From assembly GCA_020466095.1 (NCBI GenBank), contig CM035807.1:55288555-55352554 (forward strand): a stretch of 64,000 bases of DNA, in the 5' to 3' direction. Below the pieces are notes generated by a model, which was given only the letters and a program-made list of their open reading frames with translations, did not search any database and was not told the origin of the DNA. Position 1 is the first letter of the stretch. The number at the start of each line of letters is the position of its first letter. A program made the position numbers and the translations under genes. This document shows, piece by piece, positions 21,793 to 33,265 of this stretch. This DNA is from Chlorops oryzae. Lineage: Eukaryota > Arthropoda > Insecta > Diptera > Chloropidae.

Positions 21793-23785
21793 ATGACTTG
21801 CTCACTTCAATCTGCTTGCATAGCTAAAAAAACTGCTGATCTTGAATGTTTATTGGTATGCTGGATATGTCTCAACTAGGGATTCCAAAAAATGGCCAAA
21901 ATGCCAATCCCGGGATTTCGGGATTCCAAAATTTCAATCCCGGGATCCCGGGATCGGTCCCGGGATTAGGAAGAATGCTTAAAACGAATAAATTTTTAAA
22001 TTTTTTTTATTTGAGCTATGTTTCACATTAACAATAATAAAAAAAAACAAAAACTTAATAACATTCCAGTTATTTGAAGCATAACAGCTGAATCAGTGAT
22101 GTTAAATTCTTTTTCTGATATTTCCTACACAGGCCCAAAAAATCACTACTTTTTCCTTTGCTTAACATACACAAATTTTTCCCTACAAAAATCCTTACGA
22201 TTTTATTTACTTATATTTGCATTATCATAGCTGAATTACAATAGTCTGGCGACTGCGTATTTTAATGGTTTAAAATACAAAAATCGATTTTCTCTCACAA
22301 ATCAAATTATTTTCTAATCAGTTTTTTCGTTTACCACCAAACCCAGCTGTCAAAGTCGTGAGGGAATTGTACCTACATTTAACAACACTGCAGCTGATCG
22401 GAGATCATTCGGCTAACTGTGAGGCTACACAAGAGATAAATGATGGCACGCTACGTAAAACATGTAGTTATCGCATTTAATGTACTAAACGTACAAAAAT
22501 AACCATCGTATAGATTTTTATGTCCACTAACGTATTACACCCACTTGCAACGTAATATCTTAAAGCATTTTCATCTGATTATATTTCGATATTTCTACCT
22601 CGACAGTTAAAAATAATTGCAAAAATGCCCCGGGACTAACGAAGACTAATCCCGGGATTTTCGGGACTAGAAAACGTCCGGGATCCCGGGATCCCGGGAT
22701 TGGAATCCCTAGTCTCAACAGTCCTCATGCTAAATGTGCTGGGCTCATGGGTCGTTGACGTAATTGAGGACAAGGATAAAGGCCCTGATTGGACTTGTGT
22801 CAAATGTAGACCGACTCGCAGAAGCTTACATTCCTCGCTGACCGCAACGAAAAACCTGCTATTTGAAATTGGCAGGGATCTTTTAGCCATAAATAACAAG
22901 TTTGGTAAGATTCGAGACGTTTTTGCTCGCTATAGTTGGTCAAACTAGTTACCGGATCCATCTGGCTTAGTGATACCCAGTGAACCCTTACTTAATTTAC
23001 AATCGCCTGTACCAACGCCTGCCCCGACTTCTCACGTGGATCTGTCAGTCTCACCAACAGCTGAACAATGTCAATGTCTGGATCACCAGGCCTCATCTGA
23101 CTTGCTGAATGTTCCTATAGTTACAGAAGCAACAGCCACAACTACTCCGTTTCATTCTGGTAGCGCTACTAGTCTAAGAATGAATATGAATGGAAGTATG
23201 TCTAATGTGGCTAATTGGGGTTCCTTTCGCAGTGATGCCACTCACCAAGCTGATCAGCAGATTGTGGTGCCGTGTAATATGTCAAGGTCACCCTACTTAT
23301 ATACTCATGCGCCTGGACAGTCTACTTCCGGGCTTACCGCTTATCAGGCTAATAATACATCACAAGGCAATGTTAACCCGTCTTCTGATATTCAAGGTGC
23401 CTCGAATGGTGAACTTAGCGTGGTTCCTCCTGTCAAAGAAATTTTTATTTCTCGCTTTGCGTCTTCTACATCTATAGATGATGTTTCTAACTATATCCAT
23501 CGTCGTGTACCGCAGTTGGACCTATCTATATTCAAGTTCAATTTTGCCTATGAGTGCGATATTTCTTCTTTTAAAGTACGTGTTCCTGACAACGCATATG
23601 AGTCCATTATTCGTCCGGAATTTTGGCCACATAACATAGTAGTTCGGGATTTTGTTAATAATACTCGTAGACGTGTTAATGCTGTATCGTTAACATCCAC
23701 TGCTCAACCTTCTAATAATACGACAAGAAATATCTCTGCATCAAAAAACTTCAGTCGCTTCCGGGCAATAGTCAGGAATCAATAA
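21793..23785 (+). pseudogene. LINE ORF1 with PHD-like zinc finger, split by a MITE
   Basis: The start (ATGACTTGC at 21793) gives MTCSLQSACIAKKTADLECL. When the MITE at 21877-22711 and one target copy are ignored, the frame runs CWICLNSPHAKCAG, then by frameshift DWTCVKCR near 22790. C-x2-C...H-x2-C...C-x2-C is the PHD-like finger commonly found at the start of CR1 ORF1. A stop at 22948 precedes the last frame (22970-23785), which holds a Pro/Ser/Thr-rich linker and the RNA-binding tail ISSFKVRVPDNAYESI...FWPHNIVVRDF, shared with the other LINE. The ORF1 stop (TAA at 23783) overlaps the start of the endonuclease frame. Confidence 0.6.
21877..22711. mobile_element. hAT MITE with perfect 8-bp target duplication
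   Basis: 835 bp. The termini are TAGGGATTCCAA and its inverse TTGGAATCCCTA. The target duplication GTCTCAAC is perfect (21869-21876 and 22712-22719), the 8-bp size of hAT elements. Both ends carry clusters of the palindromic box ATCCCGGGAT (for example 21906-21915, 21938-21947 and 22682-22700). No transposase is encoded. It sits inside the LINE zinc-finger codons, so it arrived after that LINE. Confidence 0.88.
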
Positions 23786-23787
23786 AC

Positions 23788-26534
23788 ATTATTTACCAAA
23801 ATGTTCGTGGCTTGAATACCAAAATTCAAGACCTATATATCAAGAGTGGCGATGTTACTGCTGATGTATTAATTTTTACTGAGACCTGGCTACATGCAAC
23901 TATTTTAAATACTGAAATTCTTATGAACTGTTATCAGATCTATCGCAAAGATCGGATAGGAAAGTGTGGTAGTGGAGTGCTAATCGCGGTAAAATCTTAT
24001 ATCTCTTCGGATGAAATTAATTTCAATAATATCCTCAAAATTGACTTGGTCTGCGTTAAATTACATTTTCAAGGCAAGTAAATCTTGATTTCGTGCTCTT
24101 ACATTCCACCTGGCTCAACTTCGGACATTTATCTTAGTCATGCACGAGTTACAGAATACGTGCATTCGCTTTTAATGCCATCTGATAGTATTCTAGTTTG
24201 TGGTGATTTTAATCTCCCGACAATAAACTGGCTGCTGAGTTATACTGACTCATTAATGCAGGCTTCCACACCTGACAAATTTCGCTTCCTGGATCTCATT
24301 TTTCAACTGAGTTTGAAGCAAATAAACAATGTCATAAATAAAAATATGAGACTGTTGGATTTGATATTTGCCGATGACTTAGTGTCTTACACACTTCGGC
24401 GTCCTGATCCTGTAACTGAACCGGAATATCGGTATCATCCTACCATACGAATAGAGTTAGCTGTACTTCTGATGGTGAATCCAGCTGATGATTCGTCATG
24501 CTATGACTATTGTTTCCCGAAAGCTGATATGCAGAAATTGAAGAACTGTCTAAGAAGAATAGACTGGAATGATATCTTTGCGCTAACTGATGCCGATCTC
24601 AGCGTCAAGATCTTTGCTAATAGGATTGAAGAATGCTTTGCTGCTTGCATTCCTTAATCATAACGCCGTCCTATCTCTGTACCTTGGTCTACAAAAAGTC
24701 TCCTCTACCTAAAAAAAAACGCAAGAATCGGTCCTTTAAAATATATAGAAAGTCCAATTCAGTTCTATATTAGGCTCGTTACCTCCACTGGCGCAATAGA
24801 TACATAGCTGAGAATAGGCTATGTTACAACCGATACATTCAAAGAGTGGGACGAAGTTGCATGCATAATTGTAAACTTTTCTTCCGTTTCGTGAACCCTA
24901 AGCGAAAATCTGAAGGGTAGCCTTCGAAAATGAAATACAAAAATGTCACGGCTGGCTCCAAGGAGGTTACAGCTAATTTTTTTTCGCAGTTCTTCCACTC
25001 AACGTATTCCGATCAAACGATGTCGCCGAACTTGAACTATAACTATAGTATGTCGCATATCTGTTTGTCTAACATGCCTTTAATCAGTAGTAGCGTTGTA
25101 CTATGTAACCTAAAGGCTTTAAAAGAGTCCTACTCTGCTGGGCCAAGTTACATAGCTAAGAATTGTGCTGAGCAACTGTGTTTGCCTCTTACACATATAT
25201 TTAACCTGTCTGTTGTGACCGGAATTTTTCCTAGTCACTGGAAAAATTCGTTTGTCATTCCGATTCATAAGAGTGGTAATAGATCAGATGTATGCAATTA
25301 TAAAGGAATTGCTAAATTGAGCTGTATTGCTAATTTATTTGAGAAAGTTGTCGCTGAGTTTGTCTCTTTTAAAGTGAAATCGATAATTAGCCCTTCTCAA
25401 CATGGATTTATTAAAGGACGATCTACTTGTACTTATCTCATGGAATTTACGATTATTGTGTTTCAAGGTTTCCCTGAACATGTCAGCACCGACGTAATAT
25501 ATACCGATTTTAGAAAAGCGTTTGATAGTGTCAATCACGCACTTGTTTTAAAGAAGCTTAATATTATGGGTTCCTCTCCTCGGTTATTAAAATGGATATT
25601 CCCATATTTAAGCGGAAGATCACAGAAGGTTCAAGTTGATGGCAAACTATCAAGAGATATATGTTACATCGGGAGTTCCACAAGGCAGTCATCTGGGACC
25701 CATACTGTTTACTTTATTCATTAACGACTCGCCCTCGGTAATAGAGCATTCACACATATTAATGTATGCTGATGATGTGAAGCTTTTCAAACTGATTATG
25801 TGTCCAAATGATCAAACTGTTCTGCAATACGATCTGAACGCGCTTTTTTCCTGGTGTGATGACAATCGTCTGGAACTTAATGCCTTAAAATGTAAATCGA
25901 TGACCTTTACACACTCCGGCAAGATTGCATTTCCGTACCTTATAAATAATGAACCAATAGAGATTGTGACGTCTATCCGTGACCTGGGTGTTTCTATGGA
26001 CATTAAATTACGTTTTCAGCAACATATTACGTTGGTGGTTAACCAAGCGTTCTGCTCTATGGATTTTGTAAAACGATGGGCCAAGGAGTTTTCTGATCCA
26101 TATGTAACTAAAAGCCTTTCACATCACTGGTTAGGCCTGGACTAGAGTATGCTTCACTTATTTGGGACCCTCAACTATTCACTTTAAAAAACCGCATCGA
26201 GAGTGTCCAAAAACAGTTCCTCTTTTTCGCTTTGAGGACTATAAATTGGATTCCAAACAATCGACTTCCTTCATATGAGCATCGCCTAAAATTAATCAAA
26301 CTACCTACGCTACACAGCGGTCGCTTGATGCACAGCAAGGCTTTTATGTTAAACCTGCTAAATGGCTTTATAAATTCTTCTTATTTGCTATCTCTGGTGA
26401 ACTTGCGTGCTCCATCGAGAATTACTCGCCAACTTCAACCGATTTATATGCGTCATTCTGCTAGCAACTACATGGATAATGAGCCTTTCAGAGTCATTTG
26501 TAGATCTTTTAATGAATATTATGTTACTTTTTGA
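23788..26534 (+). pseudogene. LINE ORF2: endonuclease and reverse transcriptase, disabled
   Basis: The frame starts INIIYQNVRGLNTK, overlapping the ORF1 stop. The endonuclease has FTETWLH and CGDFNLPTINW, broken by TAA at 24079-24081 and 24655-24657. Reverse transcriptase blocks: GPSYIAKNCAEQL, HGFIKGRST, YTDFRKAFDSVNH (to 25660), then after a frameshift GVPQGSHLGPILF and the catalytic MYADDVKL near 25762-25785; after a second frameshift near 26130, RPGLEYASLIWDP and YEHRLKLIKLP to 26534. Its counterpart at 1269-4043 is intact, which supports these breaks being real mutations. Confidence 0.75.
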
Positions 26535-26674
26535 AACTGTGAAAATGTCATTCACACCAAAAGTTTAAGAAACAGAAAATTAATCAAAGAATTAACCAGG
26601 CACCGAAACATCTCGTACGGAATAAGCAGCACAGTATTACTATTAGCCTAAGCTGGGGTGTGTCTGACGTATAG

Positions 26675-26902
26675 TTGCTTACGGAAAAAAAATTAAAGGT
26701 GGAGAGCAAAATAAAAATTCACGAATCAATGCCAACACAACCAACTTTTACAACAGAGACAGAAGGTCAAGTGGGCAGTAGACCAAGCCAAATTCCACCA
26801 CCACCGTCACCTCCCCATACAAAACCTCCAAAAAGAAGGGAGAGTATCCGAACACTAATCAGACGATTCCAGGAACAACAAGAGAGTTCATCGAAGTTCT
26901 GA
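26675..26902 (+). other. Small Pro-rich ORF of unknown nature
   Basis: 75 codons starting MLTEKKLKVESKIKIHESMP, with a proline-rich middle (PSQIPPPPSPPHTKPPKRRE) and a basic end. It is not recognised. It follows the LINE 3' end directly and is followed by an (AAAAT)n tract, so it may be the 5' part of another element or the end of a retrosequence. Confidence 0.2.
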
Positions 26903-26907
26903 AAAGC

Positions 26908-26946
26908 ATTAAAAAAAATAAAATAAAATAAAATAAAATAAAATAA
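26908..26946. repeat. (AAAAT)n microsatellite
   Basis: About seven AAAAT/AAATA units in an A-rich stretch. This is typical of a decayed retroelement tail. Confidence 0.7.
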
Positions 26947-27121
26947 TTAAAAAAAAAAGAAATAAACCAATTTTTTTTCAAAATTAAAAATAAACCAAAA
27001 CAAAACCGACAATAATATGCAGCAGCATATAATAATGGCGCGCACATTTTCCACTTTAACACATAAGCTCATGCGCCGAGAGTTAGCAAGAACTAAAACT
27101 TAAATATTAAGACACTTTTAC

Positions 27122-27472
27122 CTCTTACATCAACCCAAGTTCCACCAATCATGTCGTAACCACCATGAGTTGATCCGTTTAAAATAACGCCATCCGTATT
27201 CTTACCAAGAAACGCCTATGAGAATATTTAAAAAAAAATTTTTGCATGGAAAAAGGGGTATCGGAACAACTACCCCAAAAGGGACATCTGCCTCCTTTTT
27301 GAGATGACGCTGTCACGTTCGCTTCGAGAGAGGTAATTAAGAACGCTGTTTATAAAAAATTCACACACAAAAGCTTTCAAAATAAAAAGAAATACCTCAT
27401 GGTCACACTCACCAGAAAGAACGCTGGCAACTAGTTCCAGACAGGTCCCGTGGACGCGATCTCCGGTTAGGT
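27122..27472 (-). other. Three candidate exons of an unidentified gene
   Basis: On the minus strand three short coding blocks join in the same phase with usable splice signals. About 27472-27396 reads LTGDRVHGTCLELVASVLSG then ECDHE, followed by GTATTT. 27309-27274 (36 bp, preceded by CAG, followed by GTAGTT) reads RHLKKEADVPFG. 27215-27122 (preceded by TCATAG, followed by GTAAAA) reads AFLGKNTDGVILNGSTHGGY then DMIGGTWVDVR. An alternative donor, GTAAGA, lies seven bases earlier. The upstream border of the first block is not clear. I cannot assign a family; it could be a host gene or a spliced transposon gene. Confidence 0.3.
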
Positions 27473-28080
27473 GAAGAATATATTAAAAATCACACATAAG
27501 CTTCTGCACTCCAATATACACTTATACACAATATACCCAATATACACACTATACAATACACATTCTAAATTGGACTTTTGGTAGAACGGCGGTGTTTAAG
27601 CTGAGCGGGAAAAAAATTTAAGTTGAAAGTGCTGTAAGAATACACTAAAACAATAAGTGCAAGTGCAAAGGCTAAGTGGAAGTTGGGTGTTTATTACACG
27701 TACATTTGATAGGACACAAAACTGAATTTAAAAACAGAAAATAACTTGGCGTAAGTGAACTTTTAATTTCAAATACATAGGTCAACAAAGAAACAGGTGA
27801 GTCGTCTTGTCAGCTGACCTTACAGGGAACTCGGCTGCGGCTAAAGCTAGGTTTTAAGAATAACTAGTACAGTGACTATACAAGTTTGTATTAGTGGAGA
27901 ATCCGAACAATCCAAGCAGTTTCCCTCAAACTGTTATTCGATACGCAGTGGTGTTCAAACTGTATCGAAGCAGGTGACAGCAAGACTGTTTAAATATCCA
28001 GTGGTGTTAAAACCGATTTTAAAGCCAGTAGCGCTAAGACTGGCTAATTGTATAGCGGCATACACACTACATCGAGTAAA

Positions 28081-29487
28081 ATGAATGCAGACGGGGAGGA
28101 AGATGAAAATCCAAACCTATTCGGTCGCAGCGAAAAAATGCCGCGAAAGCCAGTAATGGTAGAGAAACCCGGCAACAATGAAGGACCCTTGGCGGAAAAT
28201 ACCGGTGCAGCAAGCGGAACCGAGGACCAAAGGACGGACAGCTTGAAGTCCAATAAGGCGCCACGTAGGGAGCAGGCGACACTGCAATTAAGCGTGGGGT
28301 CGGCAGGAGAGACTGGAGGTATGGCAGCTTCAGCAGGTCCACTACCGGAGGAGGTAACGCGAATCTTGAATGCGGGAGGAGGCGTAAACGCTACCAGGAA
28401 GCAGAAGGAAAATGCGGAAAATTCCATAGAATTAATGGGGCAAGAAATTGAACGACTATGCAACATGGTCAATGGGCAGCAACACGTGAATCAGGTAATG
28501 AAGGACACAGTGCTGAAGATATCCGCAGAAGGTGGTGGCAGAAGGGTGAAAAAATTGCGAGGACACAGCCAGCAAGAAGAAAGAACGTCCAGAAGAGAAG
28601 CAAAGGAGAAAGGAAAAAATGAGTGAGACGAGTGTATTGCCTCGTACGGAGAGCTCCAACGGTGGTACCAGAAAAGAGCAGCCATTAAACGGTGATCCGC
28701 AGCAGGCACAAAATTCGAAGAGAACAGAGGTGATCAATAAGAAGAAAAATGAGAAACTTACTGGATGTCATATGAAACTAAGGAAAGAGAGACCCGACGT
28801 TATAGTAGTAGAAAAAACAAATGATGTGTCGTATGCATATATACTTAAACGAATGAAGAGTCAATCGGGGCTGCAGCAACTGGGGCAAGACGTCAGCAAA
28901 ATTCGAAGAAGGGCAAAAGGCGAATTGATGCTGGTTTTGAAAGGGAAGCAAGGTGGGACCACCGAAAAACACAAGCAGGATGCTGCACATGCCCTCAAAG
29001 AGATTGCAAATGTACAAACTCTGAGCGCATACATTTCTATTGAGTGTTTGGACTTAGACGAAACAACAACGCAGGAGGATATATGTCGGGCTATGGCTAA
29101 GGGGCACCCAACATGTGGCCCAGTGGCACTGAGTGCCATAAAGCGTGTGCGCATGGCCAGAAATGGTACTTACACGGCTACCATTATCCTACCATTGAAG
29201 GAAGGCAATATGCTACTGGAGGCTACACACTTAAAATTTGGATGGGTGTCCTGCAGAATACGGTTAAACGAACAGCCTACAAGGTGCCATAGGTGCCTGT
29301 AGAGTACGGACATGTGTCGAAATATTGGAAGAACGGGGTGGACCGAAATGAGGCCTGTTTTAGATGTGAAAATACGGGGCACAAAGCGCGCAATTGTAAA
29401 TCTGTACCTAGGTGTCTACTTTGCCCGTCGGGAAGCAATCAACACCAGATAAAGAATAAGTGCTGCTCGGTCTACCAATCCGGCTAA
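28081..29487 (+). pseudogene. R1-clade LINE ORF1 (gag-like, CCHC knuckles)
   Basis: The first frame starts at ATG 28081 (MNADGEEDENPNLFG) and ends at 28626. The second frame starts in the overlap ATGAGTGA (28619) and continues to 29302: TGCHMKLRKERPDVIVVEK, a long charged core, then RCHRC. The last part (29293-29487) carries ACFRCENTGHKARNC, a CCHC zinc knuckle, and CLLCPSGSNQHQ. R1-group ORF1 proteins normally have three such knuckles near the C terminus and bind element RNA. Two frame changes interrupt it; the first may be a one-base indel, since the frames are otherwise intact. Confidence 0.65.
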
Positions 29488-29566
29488 AAGATAATAAAGC
29501 GTTATGGTTGGGTTCATTTAAATTAACCTTAACCACTGGGAATCCGCGCAAGACCTACTTGCTAAA

Positions 29567-32053
29567 ATGGCGAATGAGAATTCATCGGACGTGCTTTTGG
29601 TATCGGAGCATTACGCTTCACCGCAATGGGACAAAAGGTGGTTATTCGATCACAGTGGAAAAGCTGCTATTTATGTGTGTGGGAACGTCACCTACGATGC
29701 AGAAGAAAATAAGAAACATAACGGTTTCGCATATGCGGAGATTAAAGGTATCCATGTGTATAGCTGTTATGCACCACCGAGCTACACGTTAGAGGAATAT
29801 GGTAGCTTTCTTGACAGAGTAGTAAGTTAAGCATGGGAAAAGTCACCTAAAATTGTAGCGGGGGATTTAAATGCCTGGTCTACGCTATGGGGTAGCAGCA
29901 GTACAAATACCAGGGGAAGAATACTGTTGGAAGCGTTGGCCACTCTGGAGATTGTTCTGGTTAACGATCATAGGTACAACACTTTTGATAACGGGTGTTT
30001 CGTTTCCACTATTGATCTGAGCTTTGCCATAGGAGCAATCGCACGCAATGATCGCTCGTGTGTGTGTCGGACGAAGACAGGCTGAGCGACCATAAAGCTA
30101 ATATCTTTAACACTGTGGAAGTAAACCCCATAAGAAGAAAGTTTGGTACTTGTAAGGCGTGGAGAAGTGAAAAGCTCGATGCGGAAATGCTGGAATACGT
30201 GGCGGCTGAATTGTCTGCAGGGGATGAGAACGCAAAGAGTAAGGTGGCTCACATAATGGTGGCTGTTGAAATCATATGTGGTGCTACAATGCCCAGAAGG
30301 GGAAGAGGAAATGGTCGTGTACCAATGCCGTGGTGATCAGATGAACTAACTCTTCTAATACCGGAGTGTATAAAAGCCCGCAGGCTACAGCAACGTGCAA
30401 AAGGACGAAAAAACCATGCAGAAAAGTACGCTATTTATAAAAAAACAGGAAGGAGTTGCGGAGAGCAATAAAAATAAACAAAAGTGAGCTCTGGCGATCG
30501 CTCATAATGAACTCGACGAAAACCCCTGGAGTGATGCGTATCGAATGGTTAAAAAAGAACTAAAAGAGAAGATGGCCCCTTCGCCAACGTGTCCGGTGGT
30601 ACTCGAGAATGTAGTAGCTGCACCATTGCTCCAGCACCATGCTGTAGACTTGACACCCCAGGTCATTGGTAGTACCCGTGTTAATGTTGGAAGAAGTGCT
30701 AGAGGCGATAAAACTGTTGGAGGACCAGAAAACGCCGGGGATGGATGGGGTACCGAATGTAATACTCAAGGCTGTAGTTCGGAAAAACACGCTGCTTGAG
30801 GGAAGCGATTTTTCCTAATCGGTGGAAGCCACAGCGCTTGGTGTTAATAGGGGAATAAGCCATTGAATCAACCATCGTCTTGTCGTCCATTGTGTATGAT
30901 TGACATAATTTAACTCTGCTAGGTGGGAAGCCATCATGCAATTGCTGGAGCGAATGAGGGTCCCATGCTAACTTCGAAACTTTGTAAAACACTATTTTCA
31001 GGATAGAGCTCTGGTCTACAGGACGGATGAAGGAGTAAAAAGGCATCGAATCACTGCTGGAGTACCACAGGGCTCGGTACTGAGCGCCACGTTGTGGAAT
31101 GTCATCTACAATAGTGTGTTCAACATAAGAAAACCGGCGGATGTTAGAATAGTGGGATACGCGGATGACATTGCTATTGTTGCAGTGGCTAAACACCTAA
31201 CAGAACTAAAAGTTAAGTGTGAGGTAACTATTTAAAATGTCCAACGATGCCTGCAAGGAGCAGGACTACAGCTAGGGGAACAAAAGATGGAGCTGGTGTT
31301 ATTAAGCAGCAAAAAGACAGTAGAAAGAATTACCCTAAGAGTAGATCAACGGCTTAACTTTAAAGAGCATATAAGGATGGCAAGGCGCAAAGCCTTAAAA
31401 ACTACCAACGCTTTCGCAAGAATTGTGCCAAATACGGGAGGCCCGAAAAATATGGCGAGCAGATTGTTGGTCAACGTGTCTACATCAGTAATGATGTATG
31501 GTGCTCCAATTTGGCACGCGGCTTCAGGACACAGATCATACATGTGCGGTTTTAGAGCAGCGTACAGGCTTTCCTCACTGAGAGTGTGCTGTGCATATCG
31601 CACGGTATCGGATTTGTCGGCCGATGTTGTAGCGGGATACCAGTAGACCTGAGGGCAAAAAGATTGGCAGCAGTATATAGGCTGAAGCAGCTAAGTAATT
31701 TCGATATGAAAAGATTAGTTGAGGTTGAAAGAAACTTTATTGAGCAGTGGCAATTCAGATGGGATACGGGAACAATAGGTCGTTGGACACACCAACCAAA
31801 CTTCAACGTCTCACAGTTCCTTACAGGACATGGGCCTTTTAGGGAGTATCTTTACAATTACAGACCAGTGGAGCATCAGTACTGTTTGTACTGTAAAAAC
31901 GCTGTCGAAAGCGTGAAGCTTATTTTTGTTCAGTGTGGGCGGGTTCTGGAAGCGCGACAAGAACTGTTAATGTCATTGAACGAGCCAGTATCGTGCGAGG
32001 CGATCGTTAGAACGATGGTGTGCTCTGAAGAAATGTGGAGTAAAATGCAATAA
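29567..32053 (+). pseudogene. R1-clade LINE ORF2: endonuclease and reverse transcriptase, disabled
   Basis: Endonuclease: ANENSSDVLLVSEHYASP, CYAPPSYTLEEY, then after a stop at 29828 IVAGDLNAWSTLWGS, and LSDHKANIF near 30082. Reverse transcriptase: FPNRWKPQRLVLI near 30815, ITAGVPQGSVLSATLWNVIY near 31047-31107 and the catalytic GYADDIAIV near 31157. Then MARRKALKTTNAFARIVPN, and, in the last frame (to 32053), GIPVDLRAKRLAAVYRLK and the terminal HGPFREYLYNY...CLYCKNAVE zinc-like motif. At least five stops or frameshifts occur, and part of the palm is unreadable between 30900 and 31000. Confidence 0.65.
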
Positions 32054-32193
32054 TGCTACAAGTACGGCGTGATGAAAGAAGAGACAACCTGTAAAATGCT
32101 AGTTAATGAAGAGCCAATGCTCTAATCCCAGCACTACGAAGTAATGCCTCATGCTGATGGTATCGTAGATCACGTTTCGGGAAGGGACACTAA

Positions 32194-32698
32194 GAGCCAA
32201 TTTCACCAAAGGCATTTAAGTTTAAGTACCGATTGGCACTTAAGTACGCATTTAAGTTTCAGCCCGTTTCATCAAATAAAAAATTTAGTTACGCGGAAGT
32301 ACGGCAGCACCTTTTATTTTTAGTGCAACACCGTCGTAATCAGCTGATTTAAAACATAAATAAATAAGACATGGAGTCCCGCACTAAAAAGTTTTCAGAA
32401 GAAGATATAGATTTACTTCTTGCGTGCTTTCAAAGCAAGAAGTCTATAATTGAGTGCAAACAAACTGATAAAGTTAACGCAAGAGCTAAGGACATGATAA
32501 ATAAAACAAGTTTCCATATACATAAATAGTTTTCTTTTTAAATCAGCTGTTTCCATTACGACAACACAGAGTTGCATAAACTCTACTTAAGTGCCCGATA
32601 TGGATCACTTAAGTTCGACTTGCCATTTAGGTTGATGAAAATGAAAATCTGTACTTAAACGACGATTTTTACTTAAGTATGCTTGGTGAAATTGGCTC
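32194..32698 (+). mobile_element. PIF/Harbinger-type MITE with Myb/SANT remnant
   Basis: 505 bp with inverted termini GAGCCAATTTCACCAA on the left and TTGGTGAAATTGGCTC on the right, flanked by TAA (32191-32193 and 32699-32701). A 3-bp TWA target duplication is the PIF/Harbinger standard. Subterminal ACTTAAGT-like boxes recur at both ends. Inside is a 52-codon frame resembling the Myb/SANT-like protein of this superfamily, so it is a deletion derivative of an autonomous element. Confidence 0.82.
32371..32529 (+). pseudogene. Truncated Myb/SANT-like ORF of Harbinger
   Basis: ATG 32371 to TAG 32529. FSEEDIDLLLACFQSKKSII, followed by ECKQTD, matches the opening helix of the Myb/SANT-like DNA-binding partner protein of PIF/Harbinger elements, which delivers the transposase to the element ends. 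It stops after about 52 residues, where the family continues with two more helices; the MITE lacks the rest. Confidence 0.55.
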
Positions 32699-32856
32699 TA
32701 AGGGAGGTTAAGGTTTAGTACGTAGGTGTGTTTTCTTGCTAGTCCGACGATTCACAAATCGTGCATGCTATCAAGGTAACAACTTTGATGGTATCTTTTA
32801 GAAGATTCCCCCTTCCTCATAAAAAAAAACACTCCAATTCGGAATTTCGCACAACA

Positions 32857-33148
32857 TGTTGTACAGCCAAAAATCAAATCACGCACGCATTTGTCTGGGG
32901 ACTACGATCAGAACCGTAAACCGAAGTATTCAGTGGAGCTCAACTTTAACGCACGTAGGTAATCACGAGCCAGGACGTTGAAGTGTGGATCTCCGCGTTA
33001 TCTAGGGAAAAGCCCAGTTAAGTTAGTTAGCCTAAGGTTTTAATGTTATGTTTAAAAGGAAATAAATGAAGACTATATTCAAAATTAAACGGTTTCGAGT
33101 ACTTCCTAGCGCGTATTTACTAAAACGCGCTCCCTAGACGACACAACA
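32857..33148. repeat. Possible solo LTR
   Basis: 292 bp from TGTTGTACAG to ...GACACAACA, with an AATAAA motif near 33061 and no ORF. The ends fit TG...CA with short inverted ends. No flanking target duplication is evident, so this is only a candidate. Confidence 0.25.
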
Positions 33149-33265
33149 CTGTATACATTACATATATGAAAAGCTGATACCTGTTATAAATATTTTGCAT
33201 ATTTTGCAATATTTCAATTTACCCAAAAATCTGACCAGCCGAAAGAAAATATCTTCCCTAAAGAT

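Larger units (their letters stand above)
21300..26680 (+). mobile_element. CR1-like LINE, near full length but broken
   Basis: The 5' region begins around 21300-21450. ORF1 with a zinc finger follows (21790-23785, interrupted by a hAT MITE), then endonuclease (23788-24657), reverse transcriptase (24930-26534) and a short 3' end near 26680. It is a diverged relative of the minus-strand LINE at 1.1-4.4 kb. Stops at 24079 and 24655 and frameshifts near 25670 and 26130 disable ORF2. Confidence 0.7.
27560..32830 (+). mobile_element. R1-clade LINE, broken
   Basis: The order is 5' region (about 27560-28080), ORF1 (28081-29487), endonuclease (29567-30330), reverse transcriptase remnants (30450-31640), C-terminal domain (to 32053) and a 3' region ending in an A-run near 32830. 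The reverse transcriptase signature GVPQGSVLSATLWN, GYADDIAI and the C-terminal Cys/His motif are those of the R1 clade. The limits are approximate. A PIF/Harbinger MITE splits the 3' part. Confidence 0.65.
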
